Below, one piece after another: positions 54,871 to 64,000 of a stretch of 64,000 bases of DNA. The notes under the pieces were generated by a model that did not search any database, was not told where the DNA came from, and saw nothing but the letters and a program-made list of their open reading frames with translations. Source of the DNA: Rhizomys pruinosus (lineage: Eukaryota > Chordata > Mammalia > Rodentia > Spalacidae); the NCBI GenBank assembly GCA_009823505.1, contig VZQC01006589.1, forward strand, positions 8,938,454-9,002,453. The letters run 5' to 3'. The position numbers and the translations under genes are program-made. The first letter of the stretch is position 1. The number at the start of each line of letters is the position of its first letter.

Positions 54871-55247
54871 GGGGGGGCAACTGCCTGGGTGTTGGTGTCT
54901 GCCCAGTGTTCTGGCTCCTTAGCAATACATGTTTGCACATATTTCGCCCTGAGGTTGGGTGCTGCTTGTACTCTGTTCTGTGTTTAACTGTGGTTTCAGT
55001 CAGCTAACAATACACTTAGCATCTTAAGTGCTTTTGAGAACAGTCAGTAGTGAGCTCTGGTGCATCAATTACTGTGCTCTCCAGGACATCCCCCCATTTA
55101 CCCTCACCTGCACTGCAGTTCTACCTTATTTCTATGAAATCTGATTATAGCACACATGGGTAGAACCAGACTGAGCTTGTCCTTCTGTTGTACCTGATGT
55201 GAGCCACAGAGGAACACCACACAGTGGTCATCAAATCAAGAGTCCTG

Positions 55248-55394
55248 CCTGGTGTGATAGTGCATGCCTTTAATCCCAGCACTCAGGAGGCAGAGGCAGG
55301 CGGATCTCTGTGAGTTCAAGGCCAGCCTGGTCTACAAAGTGAGTTCCAGGCCAGCTGGGGCTACAGGGAGACCCTGTCTCAAAAAAAAAAAAAT
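55248..55394 (+). mobile_element. B1 SINE (left arm)
   Basis: GCCTGGTGTGATAGTGCATG to GACCCTGTCTCAAAAAAAAA. The 55395-56578 interval is single-copy-looking sequence with no exon that I recognise. Confidence 0.92.
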
Positions 55395-56578
55395 ATTAAG
55401 AGTCCTTTAATAGCTGGCAGTCCAGAGAAGGCTAAGGTCAGAAAGAAATCTCGCCTTAGAGGAGAGGAAGAGCAGGGTTTATAAAGTCTAAAACTACAAT
55501 TACCAGGGACATAGTTGGCTAGAGCAAAACTGTCCCTTTGGACAGTTCGCTTTTTAACTGCCATATTTACTTAGCATCCTGTCTCAAGATTCATCCCTAT
55601 TGTAGCATGTGCCAAGAATTTTTTTTTCTTTCAAAAGCGGAATGAATTCCACTGTATGCATAGGCCACATCTCTATCTGCTCATCCATTGAAGGCTGGGT
55701 ACTTTGCAGGTTTTGCTTCATGCACTGGATTTAAGACCTAATAGTCTTAAATGCAGTCTCCATGGTTGAGAATGGTGACAGGCAGAAATTTAGGAAGGTC
55801 TTGTGACAGCAGGACATTGAGGAAAGCCAGTGGGGTGTCCTTGTGGGAAAGTCTATTTCAAAAAGAGTTTCAGTATTTCTGAAACAGAACTACTTACCTT
55901 CAGAACAATTGGGATCAAATCTAGTTTCTTGAGAGTAAAACCGAACTAGATTTTATCTGCTCACTGCCTGCTTCTTAGACAAGGGTGCTTTGTGGTGGCC
56001 AACACTTAGGCACTGCCTGGACTGTTCTGGAGAAGCAAACATGAGCACTCCTAACGTAGAACTAGCATGTCTGAAACAAGCTGCACTCCTCTTACCTGGC
56101 CGTTCTCCAGGAAGCCCAGCCTTAGCAGCAGCTCAGATGAGCCCTGTCTGTCACCTAGGTGTCTGGTGCTTATGAGAGGAGCCCTCCATGTGCTAGGAGA
56201 TGGAGGAAGTGTGTGTTGTTTGCAAGGAAGAATCTACACTTTCTTCCCTTGCGGTTAAAATCAACAAGGTGCTTAGGAGAGAAAGTCTCAGGCTGTTATT
56301 TGACTTAACAAAGGACAAATCTTTTTTGTTTTCTCCCTGCAAAATTCATTACTAGCCTGGGGAAAGCTGTTCTCCAAGTGTGATCTGGCGATCCTTGAGA
56401 GCTTTTATGGGGTCCACAAGGTCAAAACTACTTTAGAAACAATGCTGTTATTTGCCTTTTTCTGTGTCAAGTGTACAGTGGAGTTTCTCAGATGCTGTGA
56501 CTTAGGTTCACCCCTATGTGGCTAATGGCATGTGTGGCTGAGTAGTCTTGTGTTTCTAGAGCCTCTAGGCTTGGCGAC

Positions 56579-56789
56579 TGCGTTGGTTACTTCCTTGCTG
56601 CTATGAGAAATACCATAAAAGCAACTTGGTAGAGGAAAGGTTCACTTCAGCTTCTAGGTTACAGTCCATCATTGAGAGAAGCCGAGGGGAGTATTTTCTT
56701 CAGACACATCAGTGGAATTCCCAAACCTGGGTGCCTACAAGAGCCAGCTGTTCTCTCACAACACACTTTTCTTACTCTATACTTTCTCT
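56579..56789 (-). mobile_element. LTR fragment of the MaLR-like type, antisense (left arm)
   Basis: TGCGTTGGTTACTTCCTTGC and CCATAAAAGCAACTTGG match the reversed end of the LTR family at 49327. The rest is replaced by the polypyrimidine tract. Confidence 0.6.
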
Positions 56790-56906
56790 TTTTTTCTTAT
56801 TTCCTCCCTCCCCTCTCCCCTCCTCCCCTCCTCCCTCCCCTCCCCTTCCTCCTTTCCTTCCCTTCCTCTCACCCCTCCCCTCTCCCCTTTCTCCCTCCCC
56901 TCCCCC

Positions 56907-57857
56907 NNNNNNNNNNNNNNNNNNNNNNNNNNNNNNNNNNNNNNNNNNNNNNNNNNNNNNNNNNNNNNNNNNNNNNNNNNNNNNNNNNNNNNNNNNNNNN
57001 NNNNNNNNNNNNNNNNNNNNNNNNNNNNNNNNNNNNNNNNNNNNNNNNNNNNNNNNNNNNNNNNNNNNNNNNNNNNNNNNNNNNNNNNNNNNNNNNNNNN
57101 NNNNNNNNNNNNNNNNNNNNNNNNNNNNNNNNNNNNNNNNNNNNNNNNNNNNNNNNNNNNNNNNNNNNNNNNNNNNNNNNNNNNNNNNNNNNNNNNNNNN
57201 NNNNNNNNNNNNNNNNNNNNNNNNNNNNNNNNNNNNNNNNNNNNNNNNNNNNNNNNNNNNNNNNNNNNNNNNNNNNNNNNNNNNNNNNNNNNNNNNNNNN
57301 NNNNNNNNNNNNNNNNNNNNNNNNNNNNNNNNNNNNNNNNNNNNNNNNNNNNNNNNNNNNNNNNNNNNNNNNNNNNNNNNNNNNNNNNNNNNNNNNNNNN
57401 NNNNNNNNNNNNNNNNNNNNNNNNNNNNNNNNNNNNNNNNNNNNNNNNNNNNNNNNNNNNNNNNNNNNNNNNNNNNNNNNNNNNNNNNNNNNNNNNNNNN
57501 NNNNNNNNNNNNNNNNNNNNNNNNNNNNNNNNNNNNNNNNNNNNNNNNNNNNNNNNNNNNNNNNNNNNNNNNNNNNNNNNNNNNNNNNNNNNNNNNNNNN
57601 NNNNNNNNNNNNNNNNNNNNNNNNNNNNNNNNNNNNNNNNNNNNNNNNNNNNNNNNNNNNNNNNNNNNNNNNNNNNNNNNNNNNNNNNNNNNNNNNNNNN
57701 NNNNNNNNNNNNNNNNNNNNNNNNNNNNNNNNNNNNNNNNNNNNNNNNNNNNNNNNNNNNNNNNNNNNNNNNNNNNNNNNNNNNNNNNNNNNNNNNNNNN
57801 NNNNNNNNNNNNNNNNNNNNNNNNNNNNNNNNNNNNNNNNNNNNNNNNNNNNNNNNN
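56907..57857. other. Assembly gap, 951 Ns
   Basis: The gap begins within a CCCTCC-rich polypyrimidine run and ends within a 21-bp tandem array. Both are hard to assemble. Open frames reported across it have no meaning. Confidence 0.99.
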
Positions 57858-58113
57858 CCTGCATGTCCGTGACTGCACCCTGCATGTCCGTGACTGCATC
57901 TTGCATGTCTGTGACTGCACCCTGCATGTTCATGACTGCATCCTGAATGTCTGTGACTGCACCCTGCATGTCCATGACTGCACCCTGCATGTCCGTGACT
58001 GCACCCTGCATGTCTGTGACTGCATCCTGCATGTCTGTGACTGCACCCTGCATGTCCGTGACTGATCCTGCATGTCTGTGACTGCATCCTGCATGTCCGT
58101 GACTGCACCTTGC
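57858..58113. repeat. 21-bp tandem array, about 12 copies visible
   Basis: The unit is CCTGCATGTCCGTGACTGCAC. Variants cluster at the CpG (CCGTGAC, CTGTGAC, CCATGAC). It emerges directly from the N gap, so its left extent is unknown. The reverse complement of the unit contains TGCAGTCACGG, also present in the 23-bp unit of intron 9. Confidence 0.93.
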
Positions 58114-58265
58114 ATGCAGTGGCCACAGAGGCCAAAAGAAGATGGTGGATTCTGTGGAACTAGAGTTATAGACAGTTGTTAGCTGCTGTTTGGGTGTTGG
58201 GAACTGAAACAAGGTCCCCTGCAAGAATAGCCAGTGCCCTTAACCACTGAGCCATCTCTCCTGCC
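58114..58265 (-). mobile_element. B2-type SINE, antisense, tail missing
   Basis: AGTGGCCACAGAGGCCAAAA to GAGCCATCTCTCCTGCC. The tandem array occupies the place of its 3' end, suggesting that the array grew out of it. Confidence 0.75.
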
Positions 58266-58710
58266 TCAAAATATGAGTTCCTAAGAGTAGGCAGCTCTCT
58301 CTGTCTTTTCCTCCATTAGCCACTTGCTCTCTCTCCTAGCCCCTGGCTGCTTCTAAAATGTCACATCTAAGTAGATGCTTAAAATACATTTTTTTTGCCT
58401 CCTTGTCAAGGCCCCTGATGACATGTCCCCACCAGGCCTTTGCTCTTACTCTTATAACTTGGGTACAGTAAGACTTTCCACCCTAGATCAACCACTTGCC
58501 TTTTAGTTGTTTGGGGGTAGCAGGCAGGGACAGTGCTTGTAGAAGCTGCAAGGGAACAGTCAGGGTTGGAGAGGGTTAGGATAAAGGTAGAGGAAGCAGA
58601 GGTGGAGGTTCCGGGAGTACTGAGATGGCAGAGATGACCAGCACCATGGGCCAGAGCAGCCTGCAGGAGGAAAAGGAGGTCTGAGCCTAGGGAGGCAGGA
58701 GCTGAGGGGT
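58266..58710. other. Spacer sequence with no recognisable feature
   Basis: This stretch is unique within the window because its left-arm counterpart would lie in the gap. Minus-strand frames up to 252 codons run from here into the purine tract, but show only low complexity and no domain. Confidence 0.6.
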
Positions 58711-59090
58711 GTGACCAGGACAAGGAGGAAGAAGGGGAAGGGAAGGGAGGGGAGAGGAGAAGAGGGGAGGGGAGAAAAAAAAAAAAAAAAAAAAAAAAAA
58801 GAAGGGAGGGAGGAAATGGAGGTGGGGAGAGGGAGGGATGGAATAGGGAAGGGAAGGAAGGGGGAGAAGGAAGAAGGGGGTGGAGGAAGGGAGGGGAGAG
58901 AGGAAGGGAGAGAGAGGAGAAGGGAGGGAGGGGAGGGGAGGGGAGGGGGGGGAGGGGAGGAGGGAGGGGAGGGAGGGGGGGGAGGGGAGAAAGGGGAGAG
59001 GGGAGGGGTGAGAGGAATGGGAAGGAAAGGAGGAAGGGGAGGGAGGGAGGAGGGGAGGAGGGAGAGGGGAGGGAGGAAATAAGAAAAAAA
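58711..59090. repeat. Polypurine tract (GGGA/GGAA)n
   Basis: About 380 bases of G/A with an A28-like run near 58773. It is the reverse counterpart of the CCCTCC-rich run that enters the gap in the left arm, and it is longer here because no gap interrupts it. Confidence 0.95.
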
Positions 59091-62000
59091 GAGAAAGTAT
59101 AGTAAGAAAAGTGTGTTGGAGAGAACAGCTGGCTCTTGTAGGCACCCAGGTTTGGGAATTCCACTGATGTGTCTGAAGAAAATACTCCCCTCGGCTTCTC
59201 TCAATGATGGACTGTAACCTAGAAGCTGAAGTGAACCTTTCCTCTACCAAGTTGCTTTTATGGTATTTCTCATAGCAGCAAGGAAGTAACCAACGCAGTC
59301 GCCAAGCCTAGAGGCTCTAGAAACACAAGACTACTCAGCCACACATGCCATTAGCCACATAGGGGTGAACCTAAGTCACAGCATCTGAGAAACTCCACTG
59401 TACACTTGACACAGAAAAAGGCAAATAACAGCATTTTTCTAAAGTAGTTTTGACCTTGTGGACCCCATAAAAGCTCTCAAGGATCGCCAGATCACACTTG
59501 GAGAACAGCTTTCCCCAGGCTAGTAATGAATTTTGCAGGGAGAAAACAAAAAAGATTTGTCCTTTGTTAAGTCAAATAACAGCCTGAGACTTTCTCTCCT
59601 AAGCACCTTGTTGATTTTAACCGCAAGGGAAGAAAGTGTAGATTCTTCCTTGCAAACAACACACACTTCCTCCATCTCCTAGCACATGGAGGGCTCCTCT
59701 CATAAGCACCAGACACCTAGGTGACAGACAGGGCTCATCTGAGCTGCTGCTAAGGCTGGGCTTCCTGGAGAACGGCCAGGTAAGAGGAGTGCAGCTTGTT
59801 TCAGACATGCTAGTTCTACGTTAGGAGTGCTCATGTTTGCTTCTCCAGAACAGTCCAGGCAGTGCCTGCGTGTTGGCCCCCACAAAGCACCCTTGTCTAA
59901 GAAGCAGGCAGTGAGCAGATAAAATCTAGTTCGGTTTTACTCTCAAGAAACTAGATTTGATCCCAATTGTTCTGAAGGTAAGTAGTTCTGTTTCAGAAAT
60001 ACTGAAACTCTTTTTGAAATAGACTTTCCCACAAGGACACCCCACTGGCTTTCCTCAATGTCCTGCTGTCACAAGACCTTCCTAAATTTCTGCCTGTCAC
60101 CATTCTCAACCATGGAGACTGCATTTAAGACTATTAGGTCTTAAATCCAGTGCATGAAGCAAAACCTGCAAAGTACCAGCCTTCAATGGATGAGCAGATA
60201 GAGATGTGGCCTATGCATACAGTGGGATTCATTCGCTTTTGAAAGAAAAAAAAATTCCTGGCACATGCTACAATAGGGATGAATCTTGAGACAGGATGCT
60301 AAGTATAATATGGCAGTTAAAAAGCGAACTGTCCAAAGGGACAGTTTTGCTCTAGCCAACTATGTCCCTGGTAATTGTAGTTTGACTTTTATAAACCCTG
60401 CTCTTCCTCTCCTCTAAGGCGAGATTTCTTCTGACCTTAGCCTTCTCTGGACTGCCAGCTATTAAAGGACTCTTAATATTTTTTTTTTTTTGAGAAGGGT
60501 CTCCCTGTAGCCCCAGCTGCCTGGAACTCACTTTGTAGACCAGGCTGGCCTTGACTCACGCGAGATGCCTGCCTGCCTCCTGAGTGCTGGGATTAAAGGC
60601 ATGCACTTCACACCAGGCAGGACTCTTGATTTGATGAGCATGTGTGGTGTTCCTCTGTGGCTCACATCAGGTACAACAGAAGGACAAGCTCAGTCTGGTT
60701 CTACCCATGTGTGCTATAATCAGATTTCATAGAAATAAGGTAGAACTGCAGTGCAGGTGAGGGTAAATGGGGGGATGTCCTGGAGAGCACAGTAATTGAT
60801 GCACCAGAGCTCACTACTGACTGTTCTCAAAAGCACTTAAGATGCTAAGTGTATTGTTAGCTGACTGAAACCACAGTTAAACACAAAACAGAGTACAAGC
60901 AGCACCAACCTAGGGCGAAATATGTGCAAACAATGTATTGCTAAGGACAGAACACTGGGCAGACACCAACACCCAGGCAGTTGCCCCACCACTTTTTTTC
61001 TTTCTTTTCTTGGTCTTTTTGACACAAGCACAGGTCTTCCTGTGCCAGCAAGGCCTGGAACTCACTATGCAGACCAGGTGGCCTTGAACTCACAGAGATC
61101 CACTGCCTCTGCCTCCCAAGTGCTAGTATTAAAGGTATGCACCACTACATAAAAAATTTTTATTTTTATTTTGCCTACTTGTACTTGTGTATGGTTGTGA
61201 CATGCCCATGAAGGCCAGAAGGTGGCTTCAGATGCCCTGGAACTGAGTTCCAGTGTCAGCCACTATATTGGTGCAAGAGCACCCAGTGCTCTTAAGCACT
61301 GAGCCATCTCTCCAACCTCTGATTCCCATCTCATCCCTTCCTCAAGGGCTCCTCCCCTGCCTCCCAGCCCAGCACACCCCCTCCTCCCCAGCTCACTGCC
61401 GTTCTCTTTCAGTTAGTTCTCCACGGCTTCAGGAGAGCTTTGCCAATTCTACAAAGCAGACCACCTGCTCCGCTCCTTAAAACCTATCTAGGGAAAGCCA
61501 GGATTGCTGGGTGAAGGCATCCTCCCCCAGCTAGCCAGCACCACCAGCCACGCTGCCTCCATTGCCCCAGGGATCCCCTCCCCCATAGGCTTTACTCTGC
61601 CTTAAGAACAGCCAAAGCAGTCTGAGCTCCAAGTCCTCATCTGGTTACAAAAGTAGGAAGTACATCCTCTTAATGGTAAGAGCCCAAGGAAAAGTCAGGT
61701 ACTTCATAACCACTGGCCCTTGCTCTTGACCTGGCTGCTTTCTGGAGCTCATATTTAACCCAACAGCCCACCCTGAAGCTGGAGTCCCTACCCTCCTTTG
61801 CTGGATCAAGTATCCAAAGTCAGGTAAAAATTAGTTACCAATGGAGGTGGATTTTGTGGAATTCCAAACTGTCTTTTCAACCAGACAAATCTATTTCCTC
61901 AAAAGAGTCTGATCATGGGTCTCTGAGATGGTAAAGGTGCTTGCCACCAAGCCTGATGACCTGTGTTAATCCTAGATCAACATGATGAAGGAGAGAAGCA

Positions 62001-64000
62001 AAGTTGTCCTCTGATCGTATGCACTACATGCACAGTGGCAGGCGACCCCCACCTCCACCCACCAACCAATTATAAATTACTTTTTTGGTCTTTTTTGAGA
62101 CAGGGTTCCCCAAGAAAGATTACTTAAGGAATTTAAGGAAGCTCAGAGAGAGAACCTTCCAAAGGTCACCAAGGGCACTCCTGACCAGCCCGCAGCCATT
62201 CCTCCACCCTCCCCCAGACCACCTGGGGTCTCCCGGATCCAGGCTGCTTTTCTGGAGCCTGGGCATGTTACCTTGCTAACAGTTTCTTCACCAGAAACTG
62301 ACATTAATGTCACCACATTGAGAGGATTTGACATAAGCAAACACCTGGGCAAGGTGCTTGGCAAAAGACTCGGTCATCCATATCACTTAAAAATTAAATC
62401 ACCTTGGGCTGGGTGGATAGCGCTGCCGTAAAGGCTGGGGCTGAGAACCGCAAAAAAAACAAAACAAAACAAACAAACAACAACACAAAAAAACACATTA
62501 TTAAATCACCTATGTCCGGCATGGTAGCTCATGCCTTTACTCCCAGCACTCTGGAGACAGAGGCATGGGATCTCTGAGTTCAAGCCAGCCCTGGTCTAAC
62601 ATAGTGAGTTCCGGACATATGGGCTAAGGGAGATCCTGTCTCAAAATTAAAGGGAGGGGGGGCGGGGGCTGGAGAGATAGCCTAGCGGTTAGAGCGCCGA
62701 CTGCTCTTGCAGAGGACCGGGTTTGATCCTCAGCACCCACATGGCGGCTGAGAACCGTCTGAAACTCCAGTTACAGGGGGAATCCTACACCGTCTTCTGA
62801 CCTCTGCGGCATTGCACGAACAGGGTGCACAAACCTACTGAGACAGTACATTCATACGCATACTATAAATTTTAAAAAAGTTTAAAAACCTCAACAGAGA
62901 TTTACTAGCAATCTTGAAAGCAAACACCTCTGCGGTCATCCCTGGAAGCCCTTCTGGAGCTACAGAGCACCTCAGAGGGGGGTGCACCTGGCCCCTGGCA
63001 GGTCGCACCACCCCGCTGTACCTACAGGTGGGGAGCCACAGGAGTCGGGGACCAAGGCTGCTCAGTGCAGTACAGGTGCATGGACCCTGATCCCGAGTGG
63101 GAAGGTGTGTGCACTCTCCCAACCCACCCTACTGCGAGGCCAAGGTCGCATCCCAGACTTCGGGAAGAACCAGTTCCCTGGGAGCGCACTCCTCAGCGGA
63201 GACTGTCAGGAACGCAGTCGTCCTGACAGACCCGGTTGCGCCCTGTAGACGCGCCCCTAAATCCAAGGGATCCCAGGCTGCGCCCTAAGCCAGAGGCTCC
63301 CCAGCTGTGCCCTAAGTCCGAGGTTCCCCCGCTGTGCCCTAAGTCCCAAGGCTCCCCCGCTGCGCCCTAAGTCCTAGGGCTCCCCCGCTGCTCCCTAAGT
63401 TCAGGGGCTGCCTGATGCCGGGTCGGTCGTCTCCCGCACTAACCTTCCAACTCGCGCGTGGAGCGGAGCAGCGCATGCGGCGTGGGTGGTCTGAGCCCTT
63501 AGCCTCACAGATCTCTGGCTCCGACCCGCGCTGCATCAAGGCTACCCACCCTCCTGGATGCCCAGCCCACACCCTCACCCGGGAAGGAGGGAGCCTGCTG
63601 GAGCTGCTCACTCTCCCTCCGGTGCCTGAGTCTGCAGATGCGGCAGAGCAAAGTATTCTCAGCTGGAAACGCCCGCGTCCAGTTGGATGGCTTTCAAGGA
63701 TCAGCCCAGAGAGGATCACCTGGGAAGGGGGCGGGATTGGAGCTGCGGTGTCACCGCCCCCTCCCCAGACCTGCTGCATTGAGCTCTCTATGGAGTGTGG
63801 CTCAAAGCGTCCATGCTCGAAATATTTCGGAGTGTTCATGGGGTGTGAACTGGTTACCAAAAGAAAAACACCAACCAACCAACCAACCAACAAAACAAAA
63901 CCAAAAAGAAAAGCCAGCACAAAGTTAAACATTCCGCAGTCTCACTGACCTATTGACAAACTGTGACAGTGGGAGCCCAAATGTTTTGGGCTGTTTTAGC
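59091..64000 (-). repeat. Right arm of the large inverted repeat
   Basis: Reverse complement of 51860-56788. It carries the same elements in mirror order: LTR fragment (about 59091-59300), B1 (60481-60626), B1 (61012-61150), B2 (61160-61318), B3/B4-like (61918-62075), B1 (62513-62650), B2 (62666-62870). Within these SINEs there are many small losses; for example CCAGCTGCCTGGAACTCAC at 60517 lacks bases present in the left copy. Flanking single-copy sequence matches much better. The arm runs past the window end. Confidence 0.95.
62940..63850. promoter_or_regulatory. GC-rich, promoter-like segment (right copy)
   Basis: Mirror copy of 52020-52920 with the same GC boxes, CCAAT (as ATTGG) and NRF1-like GCGCATGC, and the five TTAGGG-type units (as CCCTAA). 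Few differences from the left copy were seen; one is near 63607 (CTGCTCACTCTCC against a shifted TAG in the left arm). Confidence 0.5.

Larger units (their letters stand above)
51860..56906 (+). repeat. Left arm of a large inverted repeat
   Basis: Sequence from 51860 inward matches the reverse complement of the sequence from 64000 inward; for example CTAAAACAGC at 51861 pairs with the window end, and ACTTTCTC at 56781 pairs with GAGAAAGT at 59091-59098. The pair sums drift by only 19 bases over 5 kb. The right partner reaches the last base of the window, so the true extent is unknown. The arm ends in a polypyrimidine tract (56790-56906) at the N gap. Confidence 0.95.

Noticed and set aside
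56626..58224. Long frames across the gap
   Set aside because: They consist mostly of Ns translated as X, with low-complexity ends.
58406..59250. Pro/Ser/Leu-rich minus-strand frames of up to 252 codons
   Set aside because: They are translations of the polypurine tract read in reverse and have no domain.
63339..63948. Frames of 177 and 197 codons in the GC-rich arm segment
   Set aside because: GC-rich DNA opens frames on both strands. They include minisatellite units, the left copy breaks the same frames, and no domain is visible.
33621..64000. Tdh exons downstream of Mtmr9
   Set aside because: Expected from mouse and human gene order, but no NAD-binding GxxGxxG-type segment or other Tdh exon was recognised in any frame examined.

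Overview
The window is nuclear DNA of a muroid rodent. The evidence is a dense load of B1 and B2 SINEs, one ID-type and some B4-type SINEs, fragmented LINE-1, and relics of ERV-L and MaLR-like retroelements. The species cannot be fixed from sequence alone. The only gene I can support is Mtmr9 (myotubularin-related protein 9) on the + strand. Nine exons, numbered 2-10 on the assumption of one upstream exon, lie at 507-615, 6491-6616, 8698-8871, 15276-15493, 19818-19979, 21474-21615, 23484-23704, 25918-26069 and 33457-33620. All introns are GT-AG and all phases join without a frame break. Together they encode 488 complete residues plus the last base of a split codon. Adding a 60-residue first exon outside the window would give the 549-residue length known for the human protein. 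The phosphatase signature loop in exon 7 lacks the catalytic Cys and Arg, as expected for this pseudophosphatase, which pairs with MTMR6, MTMR7 and MTMR8.

Layout: 1-33456 is Mtmr9 introns and exons; about 33621-38120 is a SINE-poor 3' UTR; 38120-39850 is SINE-rich intergenic DNA; 39853-44060 is an antisense ERV-L relic with LTR, dUTPase, integrase and gag remnants; 44100-48700 is SINEs, a broken LINE-1 and microsatellites; 49327-51455 is a small retroelement with two matching LTRs; 51860-64000 is an inverted repeat with arms of about 5 kb around a 951-base N gap, each arm carrying a GC-rich, promoter-like segment.

The most unusual feature is the number of tandem arrays inside the introns of one gene: 37 bp (intron 1), 75/150 bp (intron 2), 37 bp (intron 4), 32 bp CpG-rich (intron 5), 33 bp (intron 8), 35 bp (intron 8) and 23 bp (intron 9, about 3.85 kb). 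Two arrays end at single-N joints, so their lengths are probably not final. The long open frames over these arrays are products of stop-free repeat units and are not called as genes.

The terminal palindrome could be a real inverted duplication. It is more simply explained as an assembly error: a redundant contig placed in reverse beyond a gap. The right arm's small defects seem concentrated in SINEs, as if short-read polishing failed there. I see no bacterial, CRISPR or novel defence-like system here.
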